A stretch of DNA of 64,000 nucleotides from Mycobacterium europaeum (GCF_002102155.1 NZ_LQOU01000042.1:1-64000), one strand, 5' to 3'. Positions 34,526-44,431 are shown, counted from the stretch's first letter. The notes: generated by a model from the sequence alone, not told the origin. Numbers and translations are program-made.

Positions 34526-36271
34526 TCAGGTCGGAAGCATGTCCTGCCACGTCTTGGGCGCCTTCGGGGCAACGAGATCCGACTGCTGGTACAACTTGCC
34601 GTCCGGACCGACATAGCGACCCGTACGCGGGTCGTACCGGGCGATGGTGACGGACGGCGCTGGCTTACCGGCCCCGCCGCGCAATGCGCTCGGTGCCGCC
34701 TGCGGGCCGCCGCCCCCGGCCGCGTCGGGGGGCGCGGCATCGGCCGGAATGGGCGCCGCGGGCGCGGCCGGTGGAGCGGGAAGCTCCCCGGCTGCCGGGA
34801 CGTCCAGTGGCGCTATGGGCGGGAGGTCGGCCGACATTCTCGACATCGGCGCCAGCGGAGGCGGTCCCGACGACGGCACGGGCGGGACGGCCGCTCCCAC
34901 CGTGCCCGGTGGCGGATTCTCTCCCCGAGGCCCCGCCGGCGAGCCGCGCGGCACCGCCCCCGGCGGCAGCGGGGTTCCCTCGACCGGGCCGAAGATCCTG
35001 TCGTTGACGGTCACCCGGTCGTCGGGCGGGACGCCCTGGGCGAGCAGGTTGGGGTCAAGTGGGTAGGGACCGAGAACGTGCTGCTTCATCGCCAAAGGCA
35101 TGTACGGCTTGTCGCTGTTGCAGATTTCTACGGTGGGCGCGCGCTTGCCCGGGTGACCCATACACGGGTAGTTGCGGGCACCGCGAACGCCGATCGGCGA
35201 ATCCTGCGGGAGTTTGCAATACAACCCGTCGGGTGTGTCGATGTCGGTGAGGTCGTCCGGGGATCGCCAGGTGTTGGGTGGCATGAAGCCGACCGTGCAG
35301 ATCGGCGGGTCGTCGATCGTGAGCGCGAAGTCACCCTGGGCCGTGCCCTCGGGGTGGTTCGGCGCCGCGGCTGCCTGCTCGATGGCAACCGCCGACGGCA
35401 GCAACACCAGCAGCTGCTCCAGCGAGGGGTGGTACGTGACGCCGATCTGACCGATCGTGGTCAGGTTGGCCAGCAGCACCGGCAGCGTCGGTTTGATTTG
35501 TTCGAGAAGCCGGGACGCTTCGTTGGCGGCCTCAGGGCCGTTCTGCAGGATGGTGCGGAAGTGGGAATCATTGTTCACCAGCACATCCGAGATGCCGGCA
35601 AAACTGCGTGCCCACTTCCTGATCGAATCGGTGGTGCGCGCCTGCGTATCCAAAAGTGGCCCAGTGTCTTCGGTGAGGGCCTTGGTGCGGTCGACGACGC
35701 CGTTGGCGTCGCGGGACAACGTCTGTGACGAATCGAGCAGCGACCCGAGGTCGTAACCGGAACCGTTGAAGCCCTGGAATGACTCGTCGAGCAACTGGCC
35801 GAGTTTGGTCTTCGGGATGCTTTGGACCAGGGCATTGAGCTGGTCGAGCATCGGCCCGACCGGCTGCGGAATGGTGGTGTCGCGCGCGGCGATTACCGAA
35901 CCGTCGTGCAGGTAGGGCGGCGAATCGTTTTTGGGCCGTAAGTCCACGTACTGCTCACCCACCGCGGAGACACTGAGCACCTCCGCCGTCAGGTCCGCGG
36001 GGACCTTCGGTGAAGTGCTAAGCGACAGAGTCGCTTTCGCACCGGTCGGCGTCAGGCCGATCGACGTGACCTTACCGAGCTGAACCCCACGGTAGGTGAC
36101 GTTGGAGAACCGGTACAGGCCGCCGGTGGCCGGCAGCTCCAGCGTCACCGTCATCCGACCGATCCCCAGCAGGGTCGGTGCCTGGATGTAGAAGAGGACC
36201 ATCGCGATCACCCCGATGGTCCCGGCGATCGCGAAAATCGCCAGCTGGATCCGGACGAAGCGCGTCAGCAT
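34526..36271 (-). CDS. mceF: Mce family protein MceF
   Basis: 581 residues. One N-terminal membrane helix (LAIFAIAGTIGVIAMVLFYI) is followed by the MlaD/Mce domain (GGLYRFSNVTYRGVQLGKVT) and a long helical region. The C-terminal ~150 residues are proline- and alanine-rich and end with a short conserved-looking RYDPRTGRYVGPDGKLYQ. MceF is the last of six Mce subunits that form the hexameric lipid-conducting tunnel of the importer. It abuts mceE with no gap. Which mycobacterial mce operon number this is cannot be told from the sequence alone. Confidence 0.92.
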   Translation of the reverse strand: MLTRFVRIQLAIFAIAGTIGVIAMVLFYIQAPTLLGIGRMTVTLELPATGGLYRFSNVTYRGVQLGKVTSIGLTPTGAKATLSLSTSPKVPADLTAEVLSVSAVGEQYVDLRPKNDSPPYLHDGSVIAARDTTIPQPVGPMLDQLNALVQSIPKTKLGQLLDESFQGFNGSGYDLGSLLDSSQTLSRDANGVVDRTKALTEDTGPLLDTQARTTDSIRKWARSFAGISDVLVNNDSHFRTILQNGPEAANEASRLLEQIKPTLPVLLANLTTIGQIGVTYHPSLEQLLVLLPSAVAIEQAAAAPNHPEGTAQGDFALTIDDPPICTVGFMPPNTWRSPDDLTDIDTPDGLYCKLPQDSPIGVRGARNYPCMGHPGKRAPTVEICNSDKPYMPLAMKQHVLGPYPLDPNLLAQGVPPDDRVTVNDRIFGPVEGTPLPPGAVPRGSPAGPRGENPPPGTVGAAVPPVPSSGPPPLAPMSRMSADLPPIAPLDVPAAGELPAPPAAPAAPIPADAAPPDAAGGGGPQAAPSALRGGAGKPAPSVTIARYDPRTGRYVGPDGKLYQQSDLVAPKAPKTWQDMLPT

Positions 36272-37537
36272 CTACCCGCCACCTTCCGTCGGTGCCGTTG
36301 CGGGCGGCGTGCTTTGACCAACACCCGCGTCGGACTGCGGGGCCGCGGTCGGCGGCGGTCCCGGCAGCGGGGCCGCACCCGGCGGAGGCCCGGGCAGCGG
36401 AGGGAGGCTCGCCGGGTCGACCCACGGCGGCCGCACCGGGTCATGCATCGGATCGTGGGTGTATTGCAGGTAATACGGGTCCCCGGGTGCCGGTACCAAC
36501 GGCTGGTCCAGCTGCCCCCAGTGGGTCCCCAGCATCAGTCCCCGCTTGAGCCGTGGAATCGACAAGTCCAGATCGACGTGCAGGTTGAAGTAGTCGCCCC
36601 GGACCGCCCGGTCGACGAAGTTCTGGGTGAACGGGAACACGAATCCCGCCGCCACCGCCGTCCCGAGTTCGGGCCCGACGTCGGCGAGCGCGCGGATGGT
36701 CGGCTCCAAGTTCTTGAGGTTCTTGACCAAGTCGGCCTGGGAGTCGTTGACCAACCGGGTGGCGGTGTTGCTGAAGACGCGCAGTTTGTCCAGCGCGGCC
36801 GTCAACCGCGGCCGCTCCTTGATCAGCACATCGAGCGCGGGTGGAATCTTCTGCAGCGCCTGGGTGAGAACGTCGCGCTGGTCGGCGAACGTGCCGGCAA
36901 GCCGGTTCAGCGCCTCGATGGAGTCGACGAGGTTGTCGCGCTGGTCGTCCAGCGTTCCCACGAACGTGTCGAGGCGGGTGATCAGATCGCGCACGGCGCC
37001 CTCGCGCCCCGACAGCGCGGCGGAGAAATTGTGGATGATCTCCCCGATCTGTCCGAGCCCGCCGCCATTGACGACCGCCCCCAACGACGACAGCGTCTGC
37101 TCGGTCGACGGATAGGCCGACGACCGGCTGAGCGGGATGGTGGCGCCCGGCTGCAGCCGGCCGCTGCCCTGCTGGCCGAGCGGAGTATTGAGCTCCACGT
37201 GCATCGACCCCAGCAGGCTGGTCTGACCGACGGTGGCCACCACGTTGGCCGGCACGACGACATCGCGCTTCACCGAGATCTCGACGTCGGCGTGCCAGCC
37301 TTTAACCCTCATCGTGCCGACACTCCCGACGACGACATCGTCGATCATCACCGGCGAATTCGACTCCATCGTGCCGACATTCGGCAGCTCGACGTGGTAG
37401 ATGTTGGCGCCCGGCCCGCGTCCGACCGCGCCGGGCAGCGGTAGTGAATTCAGGCCGTGGAAGGCACACCCCGTTGCCGTCACCACCACGCAACAGCCCA
37501 CGGCGAACACCCGACGCGCCGCTACCCCGGCGATCAT
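36272..37537 (-). CDS. mceE: Mce family lipoprotein MceE (LprK-type)
   Basis: 421 residues. The signal peptide ends in the lipobox TATGC with lipidated C24, the mark of the fifth gene of mce operons. The Mce domain includes YHVELPNVGTMESNSPVMID, and a helical region (EGAVRDLITRLDTFVGTLDD) follows. The C-terminus is a proline-rich tail. Start ATG 37537 overlaps the mceD stop by ATGA. Confidence 0.92.
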   Translation of the reverse strand: MIAGVAARRVFAVGCCVVVTATGCAFHGLNSLPLPGAVGRGPGANIYHVELPNVGTMESNSPVMIDDVVVGSVGTMRVKGWHADVEISVKRDVVVPANVVATVGQTSLLGSMHVELNTPLGQQGSGRLQPGATIPLSRSSAYPSTEQTLSSLGAVVNGGGLGQIGEIIHNFSAALSGREGAVRDLITRLDTFVGTLDDQRDNLVDSIEALNRLAGTFADQRDVLTQALQKIPPALDVLIKERPRLTAALDKLRVFSNTATRLVNDSQADLVKNLKNLEPTIRALADVGPELGTAVAAGFVFPFTQNFVDRAVRGDYFNLHVDLDLSIPRLKRGLMLGTHWGQLDQPLVPAPGDPYYLQYTHDPMHDPVRPPWVDPASLPPLPGPPPGAAPLPGPPPTAAPQSDAGVGQSTPPATAPTEGGG

Positions 37538-38961
37538 TGTTGGGGCCCGTCGGCCGGCAGCAGCATGCCCGACGTGCTCTGCGCTGGGGGCGGTGGTGGC
37601 ACCTCCGGGGTGCTCGGCGGCGGCGGCAGCGGCATCGCCGCGCCCGGTATCCGCGCGGGCGGCACCGCCCCCGGCGGTCCGACCGGATCGCCGGGCAAGC
37701 CGGTGTAGGCCGACACCGCGGGCGGGATCTCGGGCGGTCCGGGCTTCGGGCCCTCGCCGCCGGGTGCCAGGCGCGGTTCGCTGTAGAGGATGTTGGACGG
37801 ATCGACCGACTTCTGCAGGAAGATGTTGATGGGGATCGGCAGGTTGTTGAAGTTGAGCACCCGCAAACCCGGACCGAGGAACAGCGAGCACAGCTTGCCC
37901 GATTCCACCGCGGTGACGTTCTCGATGGCGCCGAGCGCCGTGCAGCCCGGCACGGGCAGGGGAACCATCAAACCCGAGAACGTGGGGTTCGCGAAGTTCA
38001 TGATCCCGAACCCGCCGACGATGGTTCCGGTGTCGGCGTTGTAGTCGTTGAAGAAGTTGCCGAGCGCGTTCGGCGCCGCGTGCAGGATGTTCTCCAGGTC
38101 CATGTGCTGATCGACCAGGACCTGCGTGACATCGGCCAACCGGGCAATCTGCTCGCTGGTCTGGTTGCGCGTCCCGGCGATGAAGCGCTGCACCTCGCCG
38201 ACCGCCGTCGACAGGTCGGTCAGCGCCGCGTCCAGTTCGGATTTGCTGTCGTTGACCACACTGGTGAGCGTGGCCAGGCGGTCGTTGAACTGCACGATCT
38301 GGACGTTGCTGTCGCGCAGCGCGCCGACGAAGGTCTGCAGGTTCTTGATGATGTCGACGATGTTGCCGCTGCCGTTGGCGAGGATGCGGCCCACCCCCGA
38401 CAGTTGACCGAGGGTTTGGCGCAGCTTGTCGCCGTTGCCGTCGAGCGCGTTGGCGGCGCTGTCGATGAACCGGCCCACCGACGTGCCCGAGACGCCACTC
38501 TTTGGCCCCAATTCCGTTGCCAGCCGCATCAACTGGGTCTTGACCTCGTCCCACTCGACCGGCACTGCGGTCCGTTCGACCGGGATCACCCCCCCGTCGC
38601 GCATGACCGGTCCACTATCTCGATAAGCCGGCGAGAGCTGAACGTAGCGGGAGGCCACCAGGTTGGGGGCGACGATCACCGCCTTCGCGTCCGCCGGAAT
38701 CGGCACATCGCGGTCGACCTTCAGGGTCATCTTGGCCTGGGTGCCTTGCGGCTGAATGGATTTGATGTTGCCGACCTTGACACCCGACACGCGCACCTCG
38801 TCGTTGGGATAGATCGCGGTGGCCGTGGTGAAGTAGGCGGTGATCGTCTTCGGGCCGAAGACCGCATTGCGGACGAGCACGGCGGCGCCGGCCACGATGA
38901 GCCCGACCAGGACAACCGCCGCCACGGCCATCACCCTGTTACGGGGAATCCGGGAGGTCAT
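37534..38961 (-). CDS. mceD: Mce family protein MceD
   Basis: 475 residues: membrane helix VMAVAAVVLVGLIVAGAAVL, Mce domain (TAIYPNDEVRVSGVKVGNIK), helical region and a C-terminal proline-rich tail (PGAAMPLPPPPSTPEVPPPP). The start ATG 38961 overlaps the mceC stop (ATGA); an in-frame extension upstream is not conserved. It is a subunit of the Mce hexamer that spans the periplasm. Confidence 0.92.
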   Translation of the reverse strand: MTSRIPRNRVMAVAAVVLVGLIVAGAAVLVRNAVFGPKTITAYFTTATAIYPNDEVRVSGVKVGNIKSIQPQGTQAKMTLKVDRDVPIPADAKAVIVAPNLVASRYVQLSPAYRDSGPVMRDGGVIPVERTAVPVEWDEVKTQLMRLATELGPKSGVSGTSVGRFIDSAANALDGNGDKLRQTLGQLSGVGRILANGSGNIVDIIKNLQTFVGALRDSNVQIVQFNDRLATLTSVVNDSKSELDAALTDLSTAVGEVQRFIAGTRNQTSEQIARLADVTQVLVDQHMDLENILHAAPNALGNFFNDYNADTGTIVGGFGIMNFANPTFSGLMVPLPVPGCTALGAIENVTAVESGKLCSLFLGPGLRVLNFNNLPIPINIFLQKSVDPSNILYSEPRLAPGGEGPKPGPPEIPPAVSAYTGLPGDPVGPPGAVPPARIPGAAMPLPPPPSTPEVPPPPPAQSTSGMLLPADGPQQ

Positions 38962-40076
38962 TGCGATCCTCCGACCCTGCCACCCAACGTGCAGCCAGGG
39001 CACACCGGAATACCGTTGTACGGCCAGGGAGTCAGCGACCGCGGCAACGGTGAAGGGTGGCCAGGACCCTTCGAGGTGTCGAAGGTGCGGAATCCCCAGA
39101 GGTAATCGATGATCGGTTGGAAGAGTTGCGGGGCAAGGAAGTTCGGGACGAAGGCCTGATAGGCGTACATGCTGGAGATGCCCTCGCCGACCGTGATCTG
39201 AAATTTCTTCAGGCCCGTCAGCGCTTTGCTGATGTTGTCGCGATTCTTTTGCAGCATGGCGGTCACCGAATTCAGCCGCTGAAGCGTCGGCGCCAGCTTG
39301 CTTTCGTTTTCGTGCACCAGTGCCGTCAACTGTTTGGCCACCGCCGACGTGTTGGCCAGCAGGTCCACCACCTCCTGCCGGCGCGCCACCAGCACTTGGA
39401 GCAGAGAGTCGGAGTTGAGGATGAGTTTGTTGACCTGCTGGCTGCGTTCGGAGAGAACGCCGGTGACGTCGCCTGCGCTCTTGAACAGCTCGCCCAGGTT
39501 CTTGTTGCGGCTATTGAGGCTGCGCGACAACCGGGTGAGCGCGTCGAAGGCCGGCCCCATTTGCGGCGCGATCTGGTCCAGCGTCGCCGACAACGTGTCC
39601 AACGACTGGTTCAGCGCCGTGGTGTTCGTTCCGGCAGTGTCGGTTGTCAGGTCGCTGACCGCTTCCGTCAGCGAGTACGGCGAAGACGTGCGCGAGACCG
39701 GAATGAGCGCCATCGGGTGCAACGTGCCGCTGCCTGCGGACTCCACCGTCAGCATCCGCTCGCCCAACAGCGTGCCGGTGCGAATGTGCGCGGAAGTCTC
39801 CGACCCGAGCAGGACGTTGCCCTTCATCGCGAAGGTCACCAGAGCATCGCCGTGATGCAACTTCACATCCGACACCGTGCCGACCTTCACGCCCGACACG
39901 ATGACCGGGTTGCCCGCCGCAAGGCCGCCGGCTTCGGTAAACAGCGCCTGGTACCTGACCATCGTCGCCCATGCGATGAACCGGTCGGGCGACAGGCCGA
40001 CGAGGATGACCATCACCGCCAGGACGACGCCGATGAGTCCCGCCTTGACGAGCCCAGCTCCGCGATACTTGAGCAT
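38958..40076 (-). CDS. mceC: Mce family protein MceC
   Basis: 372 residues: helix AGLIGVVLAVMVILVGLSPD, Mce domain (GGLAAGNPVIVSGVKVGTVS), then a long helical region with ANTSAVAKQLTALVHENESK. The start ATG at 40076 forms a TGATG junction with mceB. It lacks the long proline tail seen in MceD and MceF. Confidence 0.92.
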   Translation of the reverse strand: MLKYRGAGLVKAGLIGVVLAVMVILVGLSPDRFIAWATMVRYQALFTEAGGLAAGNPVIVSGVKVGTVSDVKLHHGDALVTFAMKGNVLLGSETSAHIRTGTLLGERMLTVESAGSGTLHPMALIPVSRTSSPYSLTEAVSDLTTDTAGTNTTALNQSLDTLSATLDQIAPQMGPAFDALTRLSRSLNSRNKNLGELFKSAGDVTGVLSERSQQVNKLILNSDSLLQVLVARRQEVVDLLANTSAVAKQLTALVHENESKLAPTLQRLNSVTAMLQKNRDNISKALTGLKKFQITVGEGISSMYAYQAFVPNFLAPQLFQPIIDYLWGFRTFDTSKGPGHPSPLPRSLTPWPYNGIPVCPGCTLGGRVGGSQ

Positions 40077-41098
40077 CAGGGTTCCGTACACCTTCCAGCG
40101 TCTGACCTGAATATCGGGGCTTTCACTGTCCTGCCCTGAAGATCGGTGCCGCGCAGTTCCAACTGGCACAGGTAGTACGGGATGGTGGCGCCGTCCGCGC
40201 CGAGTCGGACCAGCTTCCGGTAGTTCTTTGGTGCCTTCCCGATTGCGGCGTCGAGGCGGTCCTTGTCGTTATCGAGGATCGGCGCCAGCCGATTCAACTG
40301 GTCTATGGTGCCGGACAGCGGCGGCCGCGCGCTGCTCAGCAGATCCGCCAGCGAGGCGGTTCCCCTGTCCAGGGCGTCGATGGCGGAGCCGATGGTGTTG
40401 CGGTCGTCCGACAGCCCGCTGACGAGCCGCTCGAGGCGGTCGATCGCGCCGGAGAACTTGGTGCCGTCCTTGGAGATCGTGCCGATCACGATGTTGAGGT
40501 TGTCGATCAGCTGCTGCACCGTTTGATCGTGGTCGGCCAAGGTGTTTGAGAACGACGTCGTCTTGGCGAACAGCGACTCCAGCGTCCCGCCCTGCCCCTG
40601 GAAGACCTGCAACAACCCGGATGTCAGCGCGTTGACGTCACGCGCATTCAGGCCCTGGGTAACCGGTTTCAGCCCGCCGAGCAGCAGATCGAGGTCGAGC
40701 GCCGGCGCTGTGTGGCTGACCGGAATCTGACCCCCGGCCGGCAGATGCTTCGTCGAGCCAGGACCATCGACGAGTTCGAGGTAGCGGTCGCCCACCAAGT
40801 TCAGGTAACGGACCGCCGCCCTGGTGCCCTCGGTGAGGACGACGCTGCGGTCCGCGTCGAACTTCACCACGACCTTCTTGTCCGGCTGCAGCGAAACGCT
40901 GTCGACGGTGCCGACCCGGATGCCGGCGACCCGCACCGACTGCCCCGCCTTGAGGCGCGACACATCGGTGAAGACCGCCGAATACCCGTTGGTCGCACCG
41001 GTCCGGTATTGGCCGAAGATGAAGAACAGGAAGGCGGTCAGCATCGCCATCACGACCGCAAAGATCGCGAACTTGATCAGCGTGGCGCGCGTTCTCAT
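40076..41098 (-). CDS. mceB: Mce family protein MceB
   Basis: 340 residues: helix FAIFAVVMAMLTAFLFFIFG, Mce domain (DVSRLKAGQSVRVAGIRVGT, LNLVGDRYLELVDGPGS), then helices. The conserved GDRYLEL segment is typical of MceB. Its ATG overlaps the mceA stop by ATGA. Near the C-terminus, CQLELRG and AGRCTEP supply two cysteines that could form a disulfide. Confidence 0.93.
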   Translation of the reverse strand: MRTRATLIKFAIFAVVMAMLTAFLFFIFGQYRTGATNGYSAVFTDVSRLKAGQSVRVAGIRVGTVDSVSLQPDKKVVVKFDADRSVVLTEGTRAAVRYLNLVGDRYLELVDGPGSTKHLPAGGQIPVSHTAPALDLDLLLGGLKPVTQGLNARDVNALTSGLLQVFQGQGGTLESLFAKTTSFSNTLADHDQTVQQLIDNLNIVIGTISKDGTKFSGAIDRLERLVSGLSDDRNTIGSAIDALDRGTASLADLLSSARPPLSGTIDQLNRLAPILDNDKDRLDAAIGKAPKNYRKLVRLGADGATIPYYLCQLELRGTDLQGRTVKAPIFRSDAGRCTEP

Positions 41099-42354
41099 CC
41101 GGGCATCCCCACCTGGGCGGAGTTACGTGGCGGCCCGGCGATCGGTCCGTACAACAGCTGTTTGAGGAGATCGGAGTTGATCAGCAGCTGTGGGTTTCCG
41201 TACCCCACCGGGTCGGCGCCGATATCGGTGATGAATTGCTTCGGATGCGTGTTGAACGGCAGGTTCGGCAGGCCCATGCACTGCGGGCCGCCGGTCGCCG
41301 CAACCTTGGGCAGGTTCGTCGGATACCGGTAGCGTTCGCCGCCCCAGGTGAGGCTCGCCGAGATGTTGATGCTCGGTTCCGACAACGGCGGACCGTGCGC
41401 GATATTGATCAGGCCACCGAATCCGCAGGTGAAAACCTCGTGGTACTCATTGGTCAGATCGGTGGTCGGCACCAGCAGATGCAGCGCATCCGTGAGCCGT
41501 TGGCGGTTGGTCGACAACACGTCGTTGCCGATGTCGGCCAGGCCGATCGCGCTGATCAGCAACGCATCCAGGTTGTGTTGCTCATCGACGATCGTCTTGC
41601 TGATGCGGGTCGCGTTGGCCGCGGTCTTCACCAGGTTCGGCGCCGCGTCGGCGTAGGCGTTGGACACCACCGGTAACACCGAGAGGTCATGCCGGAAAGC
41701 CGGAAGGCTCGGCTCCAGCTTGGCCAGAAACGAATCCAGGTCGCTCAGCGACTGGCCAAGCTGCGGGCCCCGCCCACTGAACGCTTGTGCGAGCGCACCC
41801 AACGACTCGTTGAGCTTCGGCGGGTCGATGTGCGCCAGGACCGACACCAATTCCTGGAACACCGTGTTGATTTCGACCATGACGTGCTGGCCCTGCAGCG
41901 TCTGACCGCCGTGCAGCCGCTGGGCCGAGGGTTGGGCAGGTTCGACCAGCTGGACGGACTTCGCACCGAATACCGTCGATGACGCGATGTCGACGAGCAC
42001 GTTGCTGGGAATGAAGCGCAATTGCGACGGGTCCATCGCCAGGTGGATGGCCGCTTGCCCGTTGGGCAGTGATTCGACCGAGGCGACCTTGCCCACCTGC
42101 ACGCCGCGCATCTTGACCTTGGCGTCCGAGTTCATGACAAGGCCGGCGCGTTGCGAGATCACGGTCACCGGAACGGTTTCGGTGAACGAGCCCTGAAACA
42201 GGCCCACCGCCAACGCGAAGATCAAGCCGATGATGACGACCGTGAGCAGCCCGAGCACGGGCGGCAGATAGTTCCGTCCGGCCGGCGGGTGCGCATGGCC
42301 GGCGCGCGGCGGTCGCCCGGCGACCGCGCGACCCGCTGGCACACTCTGCGTCAC
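41095..42354 (-). CDS. mceA: Mce family protein MceA
   Basis: 419 residues: a basic N-terminus, helix VLGLLTVVIIGLIFALAVGL, Mce domain (RAGLVMNSDAKVKMRGVQVG, VDIASSTVFGAKSVQLVEP), then the helical tunnel-forming part and a C-terminal domain with two cysteines (FTCGFG, GPQCMG). FGAKSVQL is an MceA signature. First of the six mce genes, 19 bp after yrbEB. Confidence 0.93.
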   Translation of the reverse strand: MTQSVPAGRAVAGRPPRAGHAHPPAGRNYLPPVLGLLTVVIIGLIFALAVGLFQGSFTETVPVTVISQRAGLVMNSDAKVKMRGVQVGKVASVESLPNGQAAIHLAMDPSQLRFIPSNVLVDIASSTVFGAKSVQLVEPAQPSAQRLHGGQTLQGQHVMVEINTVFQELVSVLAHIDPPKLNESLGALAQAFSGRGPQLGQSLSDLDSFLAKLEPSLPAFRHDLSVLPVVSNAYADAAPNLVKTAANATRISKTIVDEQHNLDALLISAIGLADIGNDVLSTNRQRLTDALHLLVPTTDLTNEYHEVFTCGFGGLINIAHGPPLSEPSINISASLTWGGERYRYPTNLPKVAATGGPQCMGLPNLPFNTHPKQFITDIGADPVGYGNPQLLINSDLLKQLLYGPIAGPPRNSAQVGMPG

Positions 42355-42373
42355 TGCCGTTCCACCTCCTTCG

Positions 42374-43219
42374 CTAACCGGACAGGTTGAAGTTGCCGTT
42401 CGTACCGTAGATAGACAGCGAGACCAGCAGCGTTACCGACACCACGACGATCAGCGAGGTGCGCACCGCGTTGCCGGTCGCATTGCCGACACCGGCCGGG
42501 CCCCCCGAAGCGAAGTAACCGTAGTAGGTGTGGATGAGCAGGATGGTGAGCGCCATCAGGATGGCCTGCAGAAACGACCACAACAAGTCGATCGGGTTCA
42601 AGAACGTGTTGAAGTAGTGCTGGTACAAGCCCTGCGACTGCCCGAGCAAGAACGTCGTGGTGAACTGACTGGCCACGAACGACAGGATGACGGCGATGCT
42701 GTACAACGGCGTGATGGCCATCATTCCCGCCAGGATCCTGGTGCTCACCAGGTAGGCGACCGGCCGAATTGCCATGCTCTCCAAGGCATCGACCTCTTCG
42801 TTGATCCGCATGGCACCCAGCTGGGCGGTCACCCCGGCGCCGAAGGTGGCGGCCAGACCGATCCCCGCGACCACCGGCGCCGCGATGCGCACATTGATGA
42901 ACGCGGCCAAGAAGCCCGTCAGCGCCTCGATGCCGATGTTGCCCAGCGAGGTGTAACCCTGGATAGCCAGTGTGCCGCCCGCCGCCAGCGTCAGGAAGCC
43001 CACGATCACCACGGTTCCGCCGATCATCGCCAAAGTGCCCGCGCCCATGCTGATCTCGGCAACGAGTCGAACGACTTCGCGCGTGTAGCGGGTAGCGGCG
43101 AAGGGCACTCCGGCGAGCGCTTTGCCGTAGAAGATGGTGTGGTCGCCGATCCGGCCCATCAAGGCGACCGGCCTCTCGAATTCGCGGATCAACCGCGGAT
43201 ATGTGGCCCTCAGCGCCAT
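42374..43219 (-). CDS. yrbEB: YrbE/MlaE permease B of the Mce transporter
   Basis: 281 residues, MlaE-type permease with five to six membrane helices. GAGVTAQLGAMRINEEVDAL is the EQ-loop-like motif that contacts the ATPase MceG, which is encoded elsewhere. Later helices include PLYSIAVILSFVASQF and TSLIVVVSVTLLVSLSIYG. It pairs with yrbEA to form the inner-membrane channel at the base of the Mce complex. The gap to yrbEA is 9 bp. Confidence 0.93.
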   Translation of the reverse strand: MALRATYPRLIREFERPVALMGRIGDHTIFYGKALAGVPFAATRYTREVVRLVAEISMGAGTLAMIGGTVVIVGFLTLAAGGTLAIQGYTSLGNIGIEALTGFLAAFINVRIAAPVVAGIGLAATFGAGVTAQLGAMRINEEVDALESMAIRPVAYLVSTRILAGMMAITPLYSIAVILSFVASQFTTTFLLGQSQGLYQHYFNTFLNPIDLLWSFLQAILMALTILLIHTYYGYFASGGPAGVGNATGNAVRTSLIVVVSVTLLVSLSIYGTNGNFNLSG

Positions 43220-43228
43220 TGCCAGCCC

Positions 43229-44047
43229 CTACTTCGCCGTCATCTTGATGCCGATCGCGGTGACGACCACGTTGACGACAAACAGGGACATGAAGGCATA
43301 AACCACGGTTTCGTTCACCGCGTTGCCGACGGCCTTGGCGCCGCCGCCGCTGATCGACAGGCCCCGATAGCAGGCGACCAAGCCTGCGATGAGCCCGAAA
43401 AGCGCTGCCTTGATGCACGAAATGATCACCTCGGGCACCCCGGTGAGCAACGTGATACCGGCGGCGAACGCGCCGGGATTGACGTCTTGGACGAACACCG
43501 AGAAGACGTAGCCGCCCAGGACGCCGATGATGACCACCAGGCTGTTGAGCAGGAAGGCGACCAACCCGGAAGCCAGCATGCGCGGTGTGACCAACCGCTG
43601 CACCGGGTTGATGCCCAGCACCTCCATCGCGTCGATCTCTTCACGAATCGTTCGCGCCCCCAGGTCCGCACACATTGCCGTGGCACCCGCGCCCGCCACG
43701 ATCAAGACCGTGACCAGCGGTCCGAGCTGGGTGACCGCACCGAACGCGGCACCCGCACCGGAGAGGTCCGCCGCGCCCAGTTCGCGCAACAGGATGTTCA
43801 GCGTGAAGCTGACCAGGACGGTGAACGGGATGGCCACCAACAGGGTGGGAGCCAGCGACACCCGCGCGACAAACCAGGACTGCTCCAAGAACTCCCGCCA
43901 CTGGAACGGCCGGCGGAACGCGAACTTCACCGCGTCGGCCGACATCGCGAACAAGGCCCCGACGGCCTGCATGGGTCCCGACAGGTCCCATTTCAGCCTC
44001 AGCTGGGGCAATCCCGCGGACCAGCGGTCTGCTCCTCCAGTCGCCAT
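43229..44047 (-). CDS. yrbEA: YrbE/MlaE permease A of the Mce transporter
   Basis: 272 residues from ATG 44047; start codons further upstream would add a basic, unconserved extension. The coupling motif is ADLGARTIREEIDAMEVLGI, and membrane segments include LVAFLLNSLVVIIGVLGGYV and SLFVVNVVVTAIGI. It is the first gene of the eight-gene yrbEAB-mceABCDEF operon. A palindrome lies 25 bp upstream of its start. Confidence 0.93.
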   Translation of the reverse strand: MATGGADRWSAGLPQLRLKWDLSGPMQAVGALFAMSADAVKFAFRRPFQWREFLEQSWFVARVSLAPTLLVAIPFTVLVSFTLNILLRELGAADLSGAGAAFGAVTQLGPLVTVLIVAGAGATAMCADLGARTIREEIDAMEVLGINPVQRLVTPRMLASGLVAFLLNSLVVIIGVLGGYVFSVFVQDVNPGAFAAGITLLTGVPEVIISCIKAALFGLIAGLVACYRGLSISGGGAKAVGNAVNETVVYAFMSLFVVNVVVTAIGIKMTAK

Positions 44048-44431
44048 CGGCCTCAAACCCTTTCCTGAGTTACGAGACCGACGGTCTTGTTCCCGCCTAT
44101 TGACTGCTGTAGATTTGGCTGAGACGACGGCCACGACGGCGCGCTGGCGACGACGAAACGCCCTGTGCGCGGCCGGAATCCGGCATCTGCCTCGGGCGGG
44201 ACGGCGTTGTCCATCCTCACGCCGGGCCCTCCATTCTGTTGCGTGAGTTGACGCTCCAAAACGTGGGGCCCCATGTCTTGAAGCGTCCGGCGATTATGAC
44301 TCATGCCGGGTCCGGACGGAATGGAAAACGCATAACCGTTATCCGACAAGCAATCAGCAGTCCGCTTAGTCGGGGCCAATGTGTCGCCGCAGCCGCGACG
44401 GTCGCCTCGAACATCGACGAGATCTCCGGTC
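44048..44431. promoter_or_regulatory. 384-bp upstream region of the mce operon, no gene seen
   Basis: No convincing coding sequence on either strand. It contains a palindrome at 44072-44090 close to yrbEA and a near-perfect inverted repeat ACGTGGGGCCCCATGT at 44261-44276. It should hold the mce promoter; the gene on the other side (44432) ends here, so only one promoter is needed. None of the GAGAAT-type sites is present. Confidence 0.55.
44072..44090. promoter_or_regulatory. Palindrome upstream of yrbEA
   Basis: ACGAGACCGACGGTCTTGT; the core AGACCG-A-CGGTCT is a perfect 13-bp inverted repeat, and one pair outside it mismatches. It lies 25 bp upstream of the yrbEA ATG, a position suited to an operator for the mce operon. 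Confidence 0.45.

Noticed and set aside
42530-44068. 512-codon plus-strand frame across yrbEB and yrbEA
   Set aside because: It spans two clear permease genes on the other strand and is rich in Asp, His, Arg and Gln, as expected from antisense of membrane helices.
44053-44379. 108-codon minus-strand frame upstream of yrbEA
   Set aside because: No good start signal or conserved pattern. It contains the candidate mce operators and is better read as a control region.
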